Shown: positions 1 to 12,372 of the stretch, piece after piece
Layout of the letters: the number at the start of each line of letters is the position of its first letter
Position numbering within the stretch: position 1 is the first letter of the stretch
Program-made: the position numbers and the translations under genes
Source of the DNA: Rotaria macrura
Lineage: Eukaryota > Rotifera > Eurotatoria > Philodinida > Philodinidae
Assembly: GCA_900239685.1 (NCBI GenBank)
Contig: OENT01000318.1
Coordinates: 1-64,000, forward strand
Direction: 5' to 3'
Length of the DNA: 64,000 bases
The notes under the pieces: generated by a model
What the model saw: the letters and a program-made list of their open reading frames with translations, nothing else
Databases searched by the model: none
What the model was told of the DNA's origin: nothing

Positions 1-272
1 GCGATGAATTCCATCCTAAAAAAACTTGTATCACAGCTGTGACTCGTTTAATAACTATGATGCTGAAAATTCATTGGCGCTGCAATGCTACCGGTTCGAT
101 GTTTCGAGACGTACATTATTCAATCTTTTAAATCGTCTTTGTACAAGATCAACTGTACAGCATCATTTTCTACTGCATTGATTTTTCATAGAAATTTCAT
201 GAAGATAAATCTTTCCAATATTTATTGTTTAATAAATATAGTCATTTATATAATTGCGTTCTCTTCTTCCTG

Positions 273-641
273 CTAATGGTTTTTTGGCTTCCCATATTGA
301 AAATGACTGCCGTCTTTGCGAATGTTACCGTTTCTATCAGCTGGGTGGTAATGTGATTTTCTCCCATGTTCGTTATGATGCACTGGTCGATGACCACCCC
401 CTTGCCTTTGTGCAGCATCATAGGCTGCCTTTCGATTCTCCTTCTGTATGAAATGTTGCCTTGGTTTACCACCTCCACCTATTCCACGACTAGGAAAGCG
501 TGGAGGAATACGAACCTGTTCGCTAACTAAGAAATTAAACAAAAATTATATATTTACAAATGCAAATTATATTCATAACTAACCAGAGACGAGAAATATT
601 ATGACAAGGCTAATAGCGAGAAAGATAGAAAGCAATTGCAT
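273..641 (-). CDS. Small secreted His-rich protein, two exons
   Basis: I read two exons, 641-584 and 526-273, joined in phase 1 across a 57-nt GT-AG intron (donor GTTAGT, acceptor TTCTTAG), giving 103 residues. Exon 1 encodes Met followed by an almost entirely hydrophobic stretch of about 18 residues, a good signal peptide. The mature part is basic and rich in Gly, His and Arg, with a short Gly run, then HHNEHGRKSHYHPADRNG and a final GSHFQYG block. Clustered His with Asp/Asn next to an HYHP-D-NG signature resembles the last ~50 residues of some bacterial polymorphic-toxin tails. That resemblance is from memory of the pattern and is weak; metal binding or nuclease activity is not shown. Function unknown. 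The gene stands alone, with no coding neighbour within 4 kb. Confidence 0.55.
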
Positions 642-3600
642 TGTATATTTTAAATCAAGTAAAATGACTCGCAAATTGTAAAACGTTGCTGGTTGTAATA
701 AAATCCACTTTCTATCTCTTCCTCTCAAGTAAACAATGTATAGATAACGTGATTCACTGCCGTGCGGTATTCGAAAAATAAGTGCAAAGAGAAATTCGAG
801 TATTATCTATCGAAGAATCATGAAGGAAATCACGAACATATTGAGATTGAATTACAAGTGACGGTAATAGTGTTTCTTCCAATGATATGTACCGATCATG
901 TTTGTTTGCTGAAACTCTTTGTGGATGTAATTAGTTTTGAAAGTCTAAGATTGCTCCAAAGCAATGCAGACTCCTCTGCTCTTGTCATTGAATAAGTTCA
1001 TCACGGTCGGTAAAATGAGAGAAAAATAAAAGATGAATGCAATTGATATTAAAGGCCATATCTGTTTCTCACCAAAATGTTAACTTCTAGTGTTCTCTGC
1101 TCGAGACCTTATAAGGACATTGATTTTTCTTTAAAATACAAGATTTATTGCTATAGATTTTTGTTCATGAAACGTCTTGTATAAACCAAACGGTCTGCTA
1201 GTTTTTCTTCGATAGTTTGGCAAAATATATGATCTCTTCTGTTTTATCGAAAAACTTCTCGAAATCGATATGAAAAATATATTGATACTAATCAAACTTG
1301 CACAGAACAGTATCTTTCTGGACACATTTATGTCAAATAAATAACTTTTTTATGGTATGGTTCTGCAAGTATTGTTTTATAAAAACAAGACAGTACTACC
1401 AAGTGATGATGGAGAAAATATTTGCAAGACTCATATAGTTCATCGGGATTGTGAAAAATAAGGATATAGATGCACTCTACTAGCATGAGTTTAATGTATA
1501 CGAGTGAAATGCTTCTGTTTATTATCCTAAATGCAATGAATGATAGTATACAGAAAATGTTGAGCGATCATAATGACTTGAGTGGAAATAACTTTACTTC
1601 AATATTGAAGTCTACCAATTTTCATCTCTAAATATCAAAGTAGTCATTAGTTTATGATTCATTGTGTCTGAAAACTAAGTAATTCTTGAGATTAAGCGAA
1701 AGTAAATTTCTATGTAGTTTAATGTTACAAATAGATTTGATTTTTATCGTAATGCGTAAATTTTCGATCTTACACTATCAGTTTCAATCAGATTCTAAGA
1801 TAGATCTTGCAACACCAGGATGAAGAAAAAATTGAAAACAGATAGAAAGTTTAATGAAGGCAATATTTCATTATGAACACCTCATAACATCACAAAACGT
1901 GGACATCATTAAATTAATTGCCATTGAAAATAGTTTAGTACAATGCCATTATGTATCGATAACACAAAGTAAGTTCTGAGAATCATCATCGAATGCAAAG
2001 TAACTTGAAATTCATTCGAAATATCTATGTACCTACTTAATTATGTTTAAATTCAATATCTAATAAATAACTAAATACACACGTTTTCAGTGAGAATGCA
2101 TTACTGTATAACAAAATGGAAATTTCTGATCTTGTGCAAGTATTTTCAAGCTTAAAGTGTTGGTGGAAAAAACGGAAATGCAGAAAAATGTAAACGTTCT
2201 ATTGTTAATGAAACCGAAATAATGTGGGAAAGAGCATGAGACATTTGAGGAGATATATGTATATGTTTATATGTAATTAGATAATACTACGAGACTAATA
2301 AAAAAAGGTAGAGAATAATATCAAATGTTGTAACAATATTATGATCAACTCATATATAATATGATTATAGTAATGATTACAATAACAATATGTAACAGAA
2401 TACCGTATAACAACATATGTACTATGAAGCATGTAACTGAAAAAACCTAAAATACTATAGCAATCTATAATTCATATTAATATACTATAATAACATAATA
2501 AAATAGTAAGACTGTGTAAATCGATTTGATTGGATAGTCTTAATTACGTGGTTAATTCATCTGCGAGACAGATAAATATTAATCAAGTTTTATGTTCTAT
2601 CAAAAATCATATAAATTGAATTAGATGTAAACCTTGATGTTTTTATGTGTAATTGACTTTCTCGAAGTTAGACTTAAACCGTATTTTGGTTATAGATTGT
2701 TACAACTCAAATATTTGCTCAACGTTTCTTTATTCTATTTGACTCTCATTTCGATTTTCCTAACATCAGTTGGCATTCATTCAATATCTTTATGTACGAT
2801 GCGTTTGTTCCAAGTATATATAGTACATATATGATGTTGTTTTAATTTTTTTTCGGCTGTCTCTTGTTCACGTGAGTTTGAAAATTCTTTCAATCTGGCA
2901 TTACGTTTCTGTATGTTGTATGTCAGTTATAGGATTTTTCTTTCCAGTGTATCATCAACTTTTGCTGTTCTATAAAATATTTTGTTTTTCAATTCTCTTA
3001 CGTTTGTAATTTATGGAATTTGTTTTTCAATAGTTAGTTAGTAGCTGGCTTTTGTTTGGCTACTATTTTTAGTTTACTAGTTTTTGCATTCGTTTATTTT
3101 CTTTTGTTGTTCAGATAATAAACGGTATTCAAAATGTTCTTAGAGATATTCAAAGCGTGGGTGTGAATGGGATGTGGCTCAGGACTCCTGTCAGGGTATC
3201 GGTGTTTGCTTTAGTGTGAATGGAAGAGGCGACTGGGGATCCCAAATAAGACCGACAAACATAGCCGCGTACCTACGCCCATACCAACACAGACCTATAT
3301 CCGCACCCCTTGAAGATATTGAAGGTCTTAATACGTTATTTCAGTTGGACACTCCATTTACAATAAAGCTATGCTACGAATTCCGACCGGAAATAGTAGT
3401 CCTATCTAAATTTATTCTGTCCCAACTCACAGAAAGTTCAAAACTTTCTGAATTATCCTTTTCACTGAGGAATTCTTCAATGCTTATTCACCTTTTTTTA
3501 AAATTTTCATGTAAAGCAAAATTGTACTGATATTTTGATGGAATACAACTAAAAGTCAGATTGTAGCAGCAAATACATGTATAGCAGTTCGCGAACTGAG

Positions 3601-5079
3601 CTCCCAGAGACCTAGTCATATTTTATTTCTACATTGTCGTTGCTTTTTTCGGAGAACTTGGGCTTTCTAATTTTCTGACAAACACATTTCCAGTCTATTT
3701 GAGCTAAAAATAAAGACATTTTCCTCTATTTATACTTAACATGATAGTAAATCATAGTTCACCTTTGTTCAAATCAGAAGATCATAATTCTGTATAGTTA
3801 TGTGCAGTGTTGGAAGAATCCATCGTACACTTGCCTATTAGCATAACTTATGTATTCACTTTAACAGTTTATCGAGTTTTTCATTTTAAATCCAGCTAGC
3901 GGGCAAACTATCACATTCATCTATAAACGATCGATGACACTCAATGCATTCATCAAAAGGATATGTCCCTTTGGAAGATTAACTGAAAATTACTATATAG
4001 ATTTAGGATGAGTAAAAAGTTTTTATTCTCTATTTTTCAATTATCTGCAGATATAAAGCAATCGAAAAATGAAAGGACTCTTGTTCCTTGGAAAAAGTTA
4101 GTATATAATAACTTTAATATGGAAGCAGTATACCCATTGCTACTTGTGAAGTCAAAGCAAAAATCATATCATTTATTGCGAGTAATAACTTTTAGATTGC
4201 ATCCAAATCGAGAATACTTATGACTAATATAAATCAGTGTTCGCTGTACGTGACCTTTTAAAAGAAGTGTAGAATAGAGATCAATGTTGATTTGATAGGT
4301 TCTGCATTTCTTCAATGCCGTATGTCTGACTCATTTTTCTACCATCGAATATGATTTGTATGTTGTTGCAATCATCGAGTTTCAACAAAAACTTACTTGA
4401 TGCCATGCATTTAAAAATACATAATGTATTCATATAACTCATGATACAACGACGTCCACTAGAGATCCTTTTCTTATGAATTCATTTATCAATAGTTGAC
4501 ATTTTACTTTTTCTGTTCAAATAATTTGCTTTAATCATGAAGAAAGATGTATCAGATATATTTTTTTATAAAAATATCTCGGTTATTGTCAAAATGACTT
4601 ACACGAAAACTAATCGATTTGAATGAGTCATGTTTTTTTAGAATTTTATTCTTATTTGAAGCAGGCTCATTTTGGGGAGCTTGACATATGCTCAATATCA
4701 CTACCTATAGTAAAATGTTTTACACATAGTCAAGACAAGAAAAGAACTGTTTTTATTTATTCATAAAAAAGTAATGTGTGATAGTTGGCATGTCGTTCTT
4801 TGACTATCATAGGACACGGCTAAATATATAATACATCTACATATGAAAATTAATCGTTGAAGACTCATTGACTCATTAGTTTTCGTTTCTTCGCACTGCT
4901 CTCACTGTTTTTCTTTTTTATTTGAATAGGGGCGATAACCTTGACTCTCAAAGAAAGAAAAAAAATCTACACGTGTTGTCAATTTTCTTTTTAAGGGTAA
5001 ACGATAAACACATACGATAGAAATAGAATAGAACATTTGTAGTCTTTTTAGGGTAGACTTTTGAGAAACCGAACTGAAA
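642..5079. other. Gene-poor AT-rich intergenic region
   Basis: No convincing gene is seen. Positions 3150-3530 are visibly richer in GC, hold an open 118-codon frame and carry a GTGGGTGTG motif at 3157-3165, but the translation has no recognisable domain; it may be an old element fragment. Confidence 0.5.
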
Positions 5080-5877
5080 ATGGCCTCAGCAACCGAAGAC
5101 ACTCCTTTAGTTGCATTTTCAAACGATAATGTTCTCGAGCGACCTCAATCACCCTTATGGCGATTATTTCATGGAACACATTACATGATAGGTGGTGTTA
5201 CTTTTGTGACTGGATCGTGCATGTACTTTCCCGCTGTTTATAATAAATTCAGTGCTGCATTCAGTATAGGTGGGTGGCTTTTTACAATTGGTTCATTCTT
5301 TTTTTTACTTGCCGACTTACAAGAATGGTGGTATTATCGAATTGGTTGTTTTTGTGATCGTAAATATCGAGCAGCATTAGAAATTCATGATCATAGCCTA
5401 TTTCGCAACCCACGTAATACATTACGTGGTCGATATGAACGAGCAGAAGTGGGATTGAATTTTTTCATGTCTGCTTGTGGTTCTGCTCTGTATCTAGCTG
5501 GATCAATATTATTTATTCCAGTCTTCAGTAATCAATTAATTTTTGGTGAATGGTTTTTTATCATTGGCTCAGCATTCATTTACACATCGCAAGCATGGAA
5601 AGTATATCGTTCAGCTTGTACTAATATTAATGATCAGAATGATCATCGATTTCGTATATCAAATTTATTCAATGATGTACCAGCATTAGGTGTTGATGGT
5701 TTCGCTGGTATTGGTGGTGTGTTTTATTTTGTTGGTACGATTCTATTTCTTCCAGCTTTCAACAAGACTTATCAGAATGCTGTTCGTGTCGCAATTCTAT
5801 TTGTTTGTGGTGGCACATGTTTTACTTTATCTGGTTTATTTCTTCAATATCGTCATCATTGTACTCATCATGATTAA
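5080..5877 (+). CDS. Multi-pass membrane protein with three YrhK-like repeats
   Basis: Single-exon ORF of 265 residues starting at ATG 5080 in the context AAAATGG. It contains three copies of a two-helix module, at roughly residues 32-88, 126-180 and 203-260. Each begins with a Gly-rich helix ending in a (Y/L)F-P-AF/VF-like turn (GGVTFVTGSCMYFP, GSALYLAGSILFIP, GGVFYFVGTILFLP) and is followed by a second helix with a GS or GG pair. This pattern fits YrhK-like domains of bacterial and eukaryotic membrane proteins of unknown biochemical function. About six membrane segments are expected. The loop after the first module (about 90-125) is charged and rich in Arg. There is no signal peptide before the first helix; the N terminus is acidic and soluble. 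The repeated architecture suggests internal duplication. Role unknown. Confidence 0.75.
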   Translation: MASATEDTPLVAFSNDNVLERPQSPLWRLFHGTHYMIGGVTFVTGSCMYFPAVYNKFSAAFSIGGWLFTIGSFFFLLADLQEWWYYRIGCFCDRKYRAALEIHDHSLFRNPRNTLRGRYERAEVGLNFFMSACGSALYLAGSILFIPVFSNQLIFGEWFFIIGSAFIYTSQAWKVYRSACTNINDQNDHRFRISNLFNDVPALGVDGFAGIGGVFYFVGTILFLPAFNKTYQNAVRVAILFVCGGTCFTLSGLFLQYRHHCTHHD

Positions 5878-8630
5878 AATGTTCAATGTATCATGATCGT
5901 TTTATTTGCTAAACGTACGCATAGAACTTAGTAAAAAGGAATCAAAAATAAAGATAAGCATAGAGAGGAAACTGATTCACATCATATCTTTCAACAGTAT
6001 GCCAAAGAATGTGTAGAGAATTTTCTTAAACAAACTAAGCTCATATTTTGTTTGTTCCTACAGTAAATGCACAACAGATAAGTCCCTAAATATGTTCGAA
6101 AGCAATAAAACGATTGTAGCATTCCTTATATAAGCTATTTACGGATAGAAAAACTTCTAGCTATCATCTTTTCGTCTTACTGCTTGTGGTACTGGTCACG
6201 ACGATAGTTATTGACTATGAAGTACAAGATGCCATTACTTGCTCTATTTTAAAGAATCTGATAAGAAGAGACAACAAAAACCAAGTGATGTAATTTAACT
6301 TTACACGAGAAATATATATATATTAGACCAATTAAATCAAATGAAAACAAGACTATATGGAACTACAATCAACTTAAGCTTATTATCCAGTAATGAAAAA
6401 AGAAACAGAAATCAATTACAGGCATTCACTTCGCAATGTTTGGGAATCTTGTATAATGTGCCACAATTCATGCAACTGTTCACATATGCTTTTCTGTTTC
6501 CACTGTAGAGTCACCCTAATTCATGTTGAAACGTGGTCTAGATAATTTGTGCATGATTGTGACTATTTATCAATGGTCTCGATTTTGTATATTGAGATTG
6601 TACTATACACTGATGAACTTAAAAAAAGGGACTTATAAAGACGCCTTGTATCATGCAATTGGTGATCTGAAAAAGCACTAAAACCATTGTTTACCATACT
6701 TATTCTGTACTTTGACGATTTCGTTGCTTTGTCTATTTGTATCGTTACAGGTTAAAGTAGTAAACTGGAAGATAGATCATTATGAGGAACATTCCAAAAT
6801 AATGTTAAGTGCAAGCAACTTGTTATTTGAAACGGAATTCAATTAGAATAATGATTTGGGCGATTCATAAAATCACCTTTACGAAGTAGATATCGGCTGT
6901 TTCCATATTCAATAACAGTCTCTTTGAAATATAAGAGGAAAAAAGTGAATCAGTTTCTTTTTCTCTCAATTTCTTGAGAAAGCTAGACTTCCTTATTTTG
7001 TGAACATATTGACGTCAGTAGCAGATCTCATGAGATCTTATATAATGAAATGTTACTGTACATCTTCGGTTGATGCTTTTCAATGAAAATCGTGAGTGTC
7101 ACATTTCGTATTACATGACGTCAATGAACTATATCTAGTTGTTAGTCTATGAAGACTGAGGATTCTACAATTTTTTTTTTGAAAAATGAATTCGTATATC
7201 GCTCTTCAAGAAAGTACGATAGTCTCCTTTTCATGACAGATTTGATTGTTCGTGATGTAAGCCAATTCATTCATATTCCGTGTTTGATTTGGAAGGATAT
7301 AATTCCATTGATTTTCTTGTCATGATGTTCTATGTTGATTACTCATTATTGATGTAGAGCTTGATTGCGATTTTACAGCACCATAAACATCGTCATTCTA
7401 ATCTTTCTCCAGTTTTTTACAATCGGTAACAGACATGAAATGGTAGACTTATACATGTATATATATATATAATGAAAACAAGAAGCCAAATAAAGGATTG
7501 TTTCTGGAGTAGGTGTGAGCATCCCATTATACAATATGACTAAGTATATCCTTTAAAAGATTCCAGGTCTTTAGATTTTTCCGGTAGTTAAATTTTGATA
7601 ATTCCAATAATATCTATTAATTTATTCCATAGAAATCGATTCTTTTGCGACAACTGAGCAGTTCATCTTTGCTTATTGATGCATCTTCAAAATTAAAATA
7701 TCTCTCATGAAATGAATGTAATACTTTAAAATGACTATCGTTTTTTTATAACTATGCTGCAAGTCTGAAATATGCGGATGAACTGATCTAAGAATTTAGT
7801 GCAAATAAATGGAAGGTTTTGTGATTCTTACAAACAGAAATAAACAAAATCTAATAAATATACAAAAGAAAATTTATTATTCATCTGTGCCACGAATCTT
7901 TCGAGTGATATGATAAGAAGGAATAGAACGAGTACGACTGCCTACTGAAATTCATAGTTTATATTCGCAGTTATGACCAAGTGTTATCTTGACTGGTACG
8001 CTACAGCAACTTTTCATGTATAATATCTAGCCTCATTCAGATGATAATGGACAGCTGCATTAGAGTTCTGTTGACAATATTTGAACAGAGCAACAATTTA
8101 GCGTTTAAGGATTCTACAGCAAAATGTAGATGATGTTTCTACAATAGAAAGTATTTTGAATGACTTTTCTTTTGTGTTTACGTCATAGATGTTTAAAATT
8201 CTGCCAATTATAATGCTTAACAATCGAGATAAACGATTGTAGTTTCATGCATCTTACAAGCCTCCCGCATGAGAGAAAAGTGTACTTCTCGATATTTATG
8301 AATATTTGAGAAATACAGTAATCCTTGACAATAATCTTTTTCATCATGACATTCATTTATATTTATGTTGAAATCTTTGCGAGAATGATTACAAGACTTT
8401 TATCTATCATTTTAACTTCGAAATGTGTTGAAAACGATGCTCTACTAACTATAGACATCTTACATTATGACTATATCGACATTGCATATAAATATTTAGA
8501 TGGCGCCAGACGTGTTGTTTTTCATAAGTAATTTGTGAGAGCAAATAGGCTCTTATTAGAAAAAAAAGAGTCATTTTGGAAGTGCAAAATAGTCGTAAAC
8601 TTTCATTGAGTAACACAATCCTCGTCATAG
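5878..8630. other. Intergenic region
   Basis: AT-rich with no supported gene. It includes a perfect 16-bp palindrome, AGATCTCATGAGATCT, near 7024-7039 and short TA tracts near 6308 and 7455. Promoter sequence for the ARF-fusion gene presumably lies in the last few hundred bases, but no clear element is visible. Confidence 0.5.
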
Positions 8631-10166
8631 ATGACATCACGAATTCGTACGTTGCTTAGTAAATTATTCCCTATATCTGAATATCGTGTGCTCACTGTCG
8701 GTCTCGATGCGTCAGGAAAAACAACGATTCTTTACAAATTAAAACTCAATGATATTGTCACAACCATCCCGACAATTGGCTTCAATGTAGAAACAGTGAC
8801 ATATAACAATAGTTCGTTGACTATCTGGGATGTAGGAGGATGTGATAAAATTCGTCCACTATTCAGACACTATTTTCAAAATACACAAGCTCTGATTTTT
8901 GTGATTGATTCCAATGACAGAGAGCGATTAACCGAAGCAGCAGATGAACTGTGGCGTTTCTTAGCAGCTGATGAATTAGTCTACATTCCCATTCTAATCT
9001 ACTTGAATAAAACCGATTTGCCTGATAGAATGTCGTCTGAATATGTTATTCAACAAATGAAATTGACTAGTATCAGAAATCGTCAATGGTTTTTGCAGCC
9101 ATGTTGTGCTCCTACCGGCGATGGTTTGTACGATGGTCTTAGTTGGTTAGTACGTTCATTGAAATCTCCGAACAATTTAGAATCAAGACACACAACAATG
9201 GAATCAAATGTTACTAGAACAACAACTGAGAATGATGGTGATGAAACTAAAGCATTAGAATGGTTGTCTCAAATAGATGATGATACAAACGAGGATTTTG
9301 CCGAGAAACTTGAAAAAAATCAATTATCTATCGAAACGTTTGATCATCGATCATTGTTGAGATCAATATGGGTTTATTTAACATTGTATGGTCGACAAAA
9401 AACAGTGAAAATATTATTTGATCATTTGAGACCCTATTTTAAAGCTATGAATGAGACATTGATTTATTTTTGGATTCAGATCGTTCATTATGCATTTGAA
9501 GCAACAAAAAATCCGACTAATGATTTTACTGGTTTCCTATTGATGAATCCTCAATTACTAAACGAAACTGAACTACCATTGAGTTATTATAAACGTGATA
9601 CTTTATTTAATGATCAAGCAAAATTGGCTGTTGTTTTACCAGATCTAAAACCGTTACCAAGTATTTTACCTGCATCCTCTACTATTACCGTGAGTAAAAC
9701 TGAGAAAAAGAATGACATAACACTCAATTCCCCTGTTGACGAATTGAGCGATGATGAATTCTTAAGACAATTCGAATCGTATACGTTGACGAGTTGGTCT
9801 CATAGAACACATATACGTATGGCATGGCTTTACTTAACACATCATGGACGTCGTACAGGAGTGAACAAAATATTTGATGGTATCAAAAATTTCATTCAAA
9901 ATAGTCCAATTGCACGAAAGACAACATTTCATTTTACAATGACATATTTCTGGATTCAAATGATTGATCTAGCCATAGCAGCAAGTCCGAAACAAATCTA
10001 TTTCGAAGAATTTCTTCGTTTGAATCCGCAGTTACTCAATGGAGGTCTATTTTTGGAATATTACAAAAAAGACACAATGCTGAATAATCCAATTGCGAGA
10101 CAAGAAATGGTATTGCCCGATATTAAACCTTTACCAACCATCGTTACAGTCAGCAATAAAAAATGA
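8631..10166 (+). CDS. ARF-family GTPase fused to two copies of an uncharacterised domain
   Basis: Uninterrupted ORF of 511 residues from ATG 8631. Residues 1-180 are a full ARF-family G domain in register with ARF1 numbering: P-loop GLDASGKTT (24-32), switch I PTIGFN with Thr48, switch II WDVGG (66-70), NKTD (126-129) and CAPTGDG (159-165). Two features are odd. The catalytic switch II glutamine, position 71, is Cys, and Gly2, the N-myristoylation site of ARFs, is Thr. After a polar linker come two related modules, about 208-350 and 370-507. They share an HRxxxR/HIRMAW-like helix, YLT-xxGR, a (Y/F)FWIQ helix, LxxNPQLLN, YYK(R/K)DT and a VLPD(L/I)KPLP terminus. The pattern resembles a bacterial conserved-hypothetical domain with FxHxxHLRxAW and YHETIT motifs; its function is unknown to me. 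GTP hydrolysis is likely slow or absent, and membrane attachment must differ from that of ordinary ARFs. No introns, unlike most neighbours. Confidence 0.85.
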   Translation: MTSRIRTLLSKLFPISEYRVLTVGLDASGKTTILYKLKLNDIVTTIPTIGFNVETVTYNNSSLTIWDVGGCDKIRPLFRHYFQNTQALIFVIDSNDRERLTEAADELWRFLAADELVYIPILIYLNKTDLPDRMSSEYVIQQMKLTSIRNRQWFLQPCCAPTGDGLYDGLSWLVRSLKSPNNLESRHTTMESNVTRTTTENDGDETKALEWLSQIDDDTNEDFAEKLEKNQLSIETFDHRSLLRSIWVYLTLYGRQKTVKILFDHLRPYFKAMNETLIYFWIQIVHYAFEATKNPTNDFTGFLLMNPQLLNETELPLSYYKRDTLFNDQAKLAVVLPDLKPLPSILPASSTITVSKTEKKNDITLNSPVDELSDDEFLRQFESYTLTSWSHRTHIRMAWLYLTHHGRRTGVNKIFDGIKNFIQNSPIARKTTFHFTMTYFWIQMIDLAIAASPKQIYFEEFLRLNPQLLNGGLFLEYYKKDTMLNNPIARQEMVLPDIKPLPTIVTVSNKK

Positions 10167-10549
10167 ACTCAACATGTCTGATGATAGCATCTACATCATT
10201 GTAAATAAATAAGTTTTTTGAATGACAAACACTATTTTCAAAGTTCGTAAAAATCAGAAAACTTGTTCAATTCATATCTAGATTAGCCTTACATCAGTGT
10301 GATTGAACATGTTCATTTACACATGACATGTGCTCTCTGAAAATCTACTGTTATAAAAAGACAACAACTGGAGTGAATTCTAATTTCCTTCTTAGTTTTT
10401 GCTGCAGTTTCGATTTGCATGCCGTGCATACCCATAAATTCAGTCTTGAATACGCGGTTCTATTTCATGATCAATTTAATCTTCTTAGAATGGATAAAAA
10501 GATATTTATTTCGCTTCGAAAATAAAACTGAGAACATCCAATTTTATGT
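10167..10549. other. Convergent intergenic gap
   Basis: This gap separates the 3' ends of the ARF-fusion gene (+) and AOAH (-). AATAAATAAG near 10203 is a plausible polyadenylation signal for the former. No gene seen. Confidence 0.5.
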
Positions 10550-12372
10550 TTAATAGCCACCTTGATCTTTGAATATTCGCTCAATATCGGCATTGTGAGG
10601 ATTGACAGGTGGTAGCCAATGAGGTTTATTTGTTTGTAACCATGACCAAATCACATCCGATGTGATTGCATGACCGTACTGACTAATATGAAATCCATCG
10701 ACACTTTCAATCAATTGCCATGGTTCACCACCTTGTGATATCCATTCTTGAATAGCTTGATCGAATGGAAAATCCATATAGACACTGTCAAAATTCACGG
10801 GCGAATAAGCTTGCGTAGCGGCATGCACCGCCATGGATAGATTAACAGCTCGTTCCGATGTGAAATCACGCATACTTTCATTGGATGATAGCCAACCATT
10901 ACACGGTGAAATTTGAAGACATTCAAGATATGCATAGACTTGAGAATAAGTTATCGGTGGACCAACACGACCAATAGGATGGACACGATCGTGCAACAGC
11001 TGATATAAAAGACTTCCGTTGGCAAGACCCGTTGTTAGTACATGACTACCTTTCGGTAGTACCGTGTCGAGGTAGGCAAATTCGGTCAATACACGATCGT
11101 ACATCTCTTCATAAGTAGTCATTTGTGCAATCGTATCCGTATGGCCATTGCAAACATCATTGCCAACCAATGAATAGACAACAAGAAGAGGGACATCAGT
11201 TTTTTTATCACGCGTCAAAGTTTGAGAAATATTAAGTATGGATTTACTGTTTGCTCCATTAACTGCTATGTTTTGATAGTCACGATGATTGCAATGGTCG
11301 AGATCGAAGAGACGAGCATATAGCGATCGAGTTGCACCTAGAACAAAACAAACACATGTAGAATGCTTCTCATTATACATCAACTTTCACACTTACCTTC
11401 GATATTAGGCCAAGTAATATTGAGATGACCTGTGGTACCAGATAATTGAGGCCAATCGAGTTCATTTCCAAGTATGTATACTAAATGTTCGAATGCACCT
11501 ACAGATAATTGTCGAGCATCCAACCATTCTTCTGGTATATGAAAATGAGCCGAAACAGAATCTCCTAAAACAGCAATACCGATGCGCTGTGTCTCATTGC
11601 AAAGTTCTTCTTCCCAAGGTTTGTTAGTTGCTGAATTCATGCCAAATATACCATTACAATTATGATCGACAACGGCATCACCCGCTACTGCTCGAGCACC
11701 TGGACGAATTTTCGATGAAAAATCATCGCAATCTTTACCACGCCATGCACTACCACGAAACGACGTTTCAATACCAAAATGATCACCATCGATATCAACC
11801 ATTGGCATATGATTGTTGAATACACTCTCGAAAATTTTACAAATATCCTTGATACCCGGCAGATCACATGCTTTCGTAGTGAGCTGAGAAACCATTTCCG
11901 GAAAACGATCATATAAAATCGATTCTTTTTGTAACAACGTACTAGTTGACGACGATTTAGATGGGAACAAACGACACTTTTCTTGACCAGGATCATCTTT
12001 ACAAAGTTTTAAATCATGACATATGATATCAGGTGTTTCGTTATTCAGAAACCCATCGACGATAATTGGACCTTTAAAAAGATTTTTCTTCTTTTCATCT
12101 CTCGTACTTGTTCAGAATGAATACATACCCAAGAAGTCGACAGTAACTTTACAATAGGGTTGAATATCACTAGGTAAATAGTTACAAAAGCGATCAAGTG
12201 AATTTATAATGCTTTCATTGTATAGAATCGAAAGATGTTCGATAACACCCAAAGCGATCGTACAACTAGCACAATCAGAACCACCATTGACACCTCTTGC
12301 CATACTACTGTGGAACATTGCAAATAGCACGACAGTCACAAAAGAGATCCAATGCAAACCTGAACTTGACAT
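10550..12372 (-). CDS. AOAH: Acyloxyacyl hydrolase (LPS-deacylating lipase)
   Basis: Three exons, 12372-12129, 12071-11397 and 11337-10550, joined by introns of 57 and 59 nt, both phase 1, give 568 residues; vertebrate AOAH is about 575. The order matches the family. An N-terminal hydrophobic signal leads into a saposin-B-like domain (about residues 30-115) with paired Cys, starting near SDCASCTIALGVIEHL. A calcium-binding segment follows, with D-x-DGD and RGKDCDD...DHNCNGIFG motifs. The GDSL-type esterase domain comes next, with GDS (LGDSVSAHFH), HCNHRDYQN, a GND block and a C-terminal DGFH-type His motif. Established role of the family: removing secondary acyl chains from lipid A, so inactivating endotoxin, in secretory or endolysosomal compartments. 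All visible catalytic blocks are intact. I chose the ATG at 12372 because a clean signal peptide follows it. In a bacterivorous animal a role in tolerance to dietary LPS is an inference. Confidence 0.95.

Noticed and set aside
254..451. Plus-strand ORF over the secreted His-rich gene
   Set aside because: It is the antisense shadow of the better-supported spliced minus-strand model.
3174..3530. 118-codon ORF in a GC-richer patch
   Set aside because: It starts inside a GTGGGTGTG-type motif and has no recognisable domain; more likely repeat-derived.
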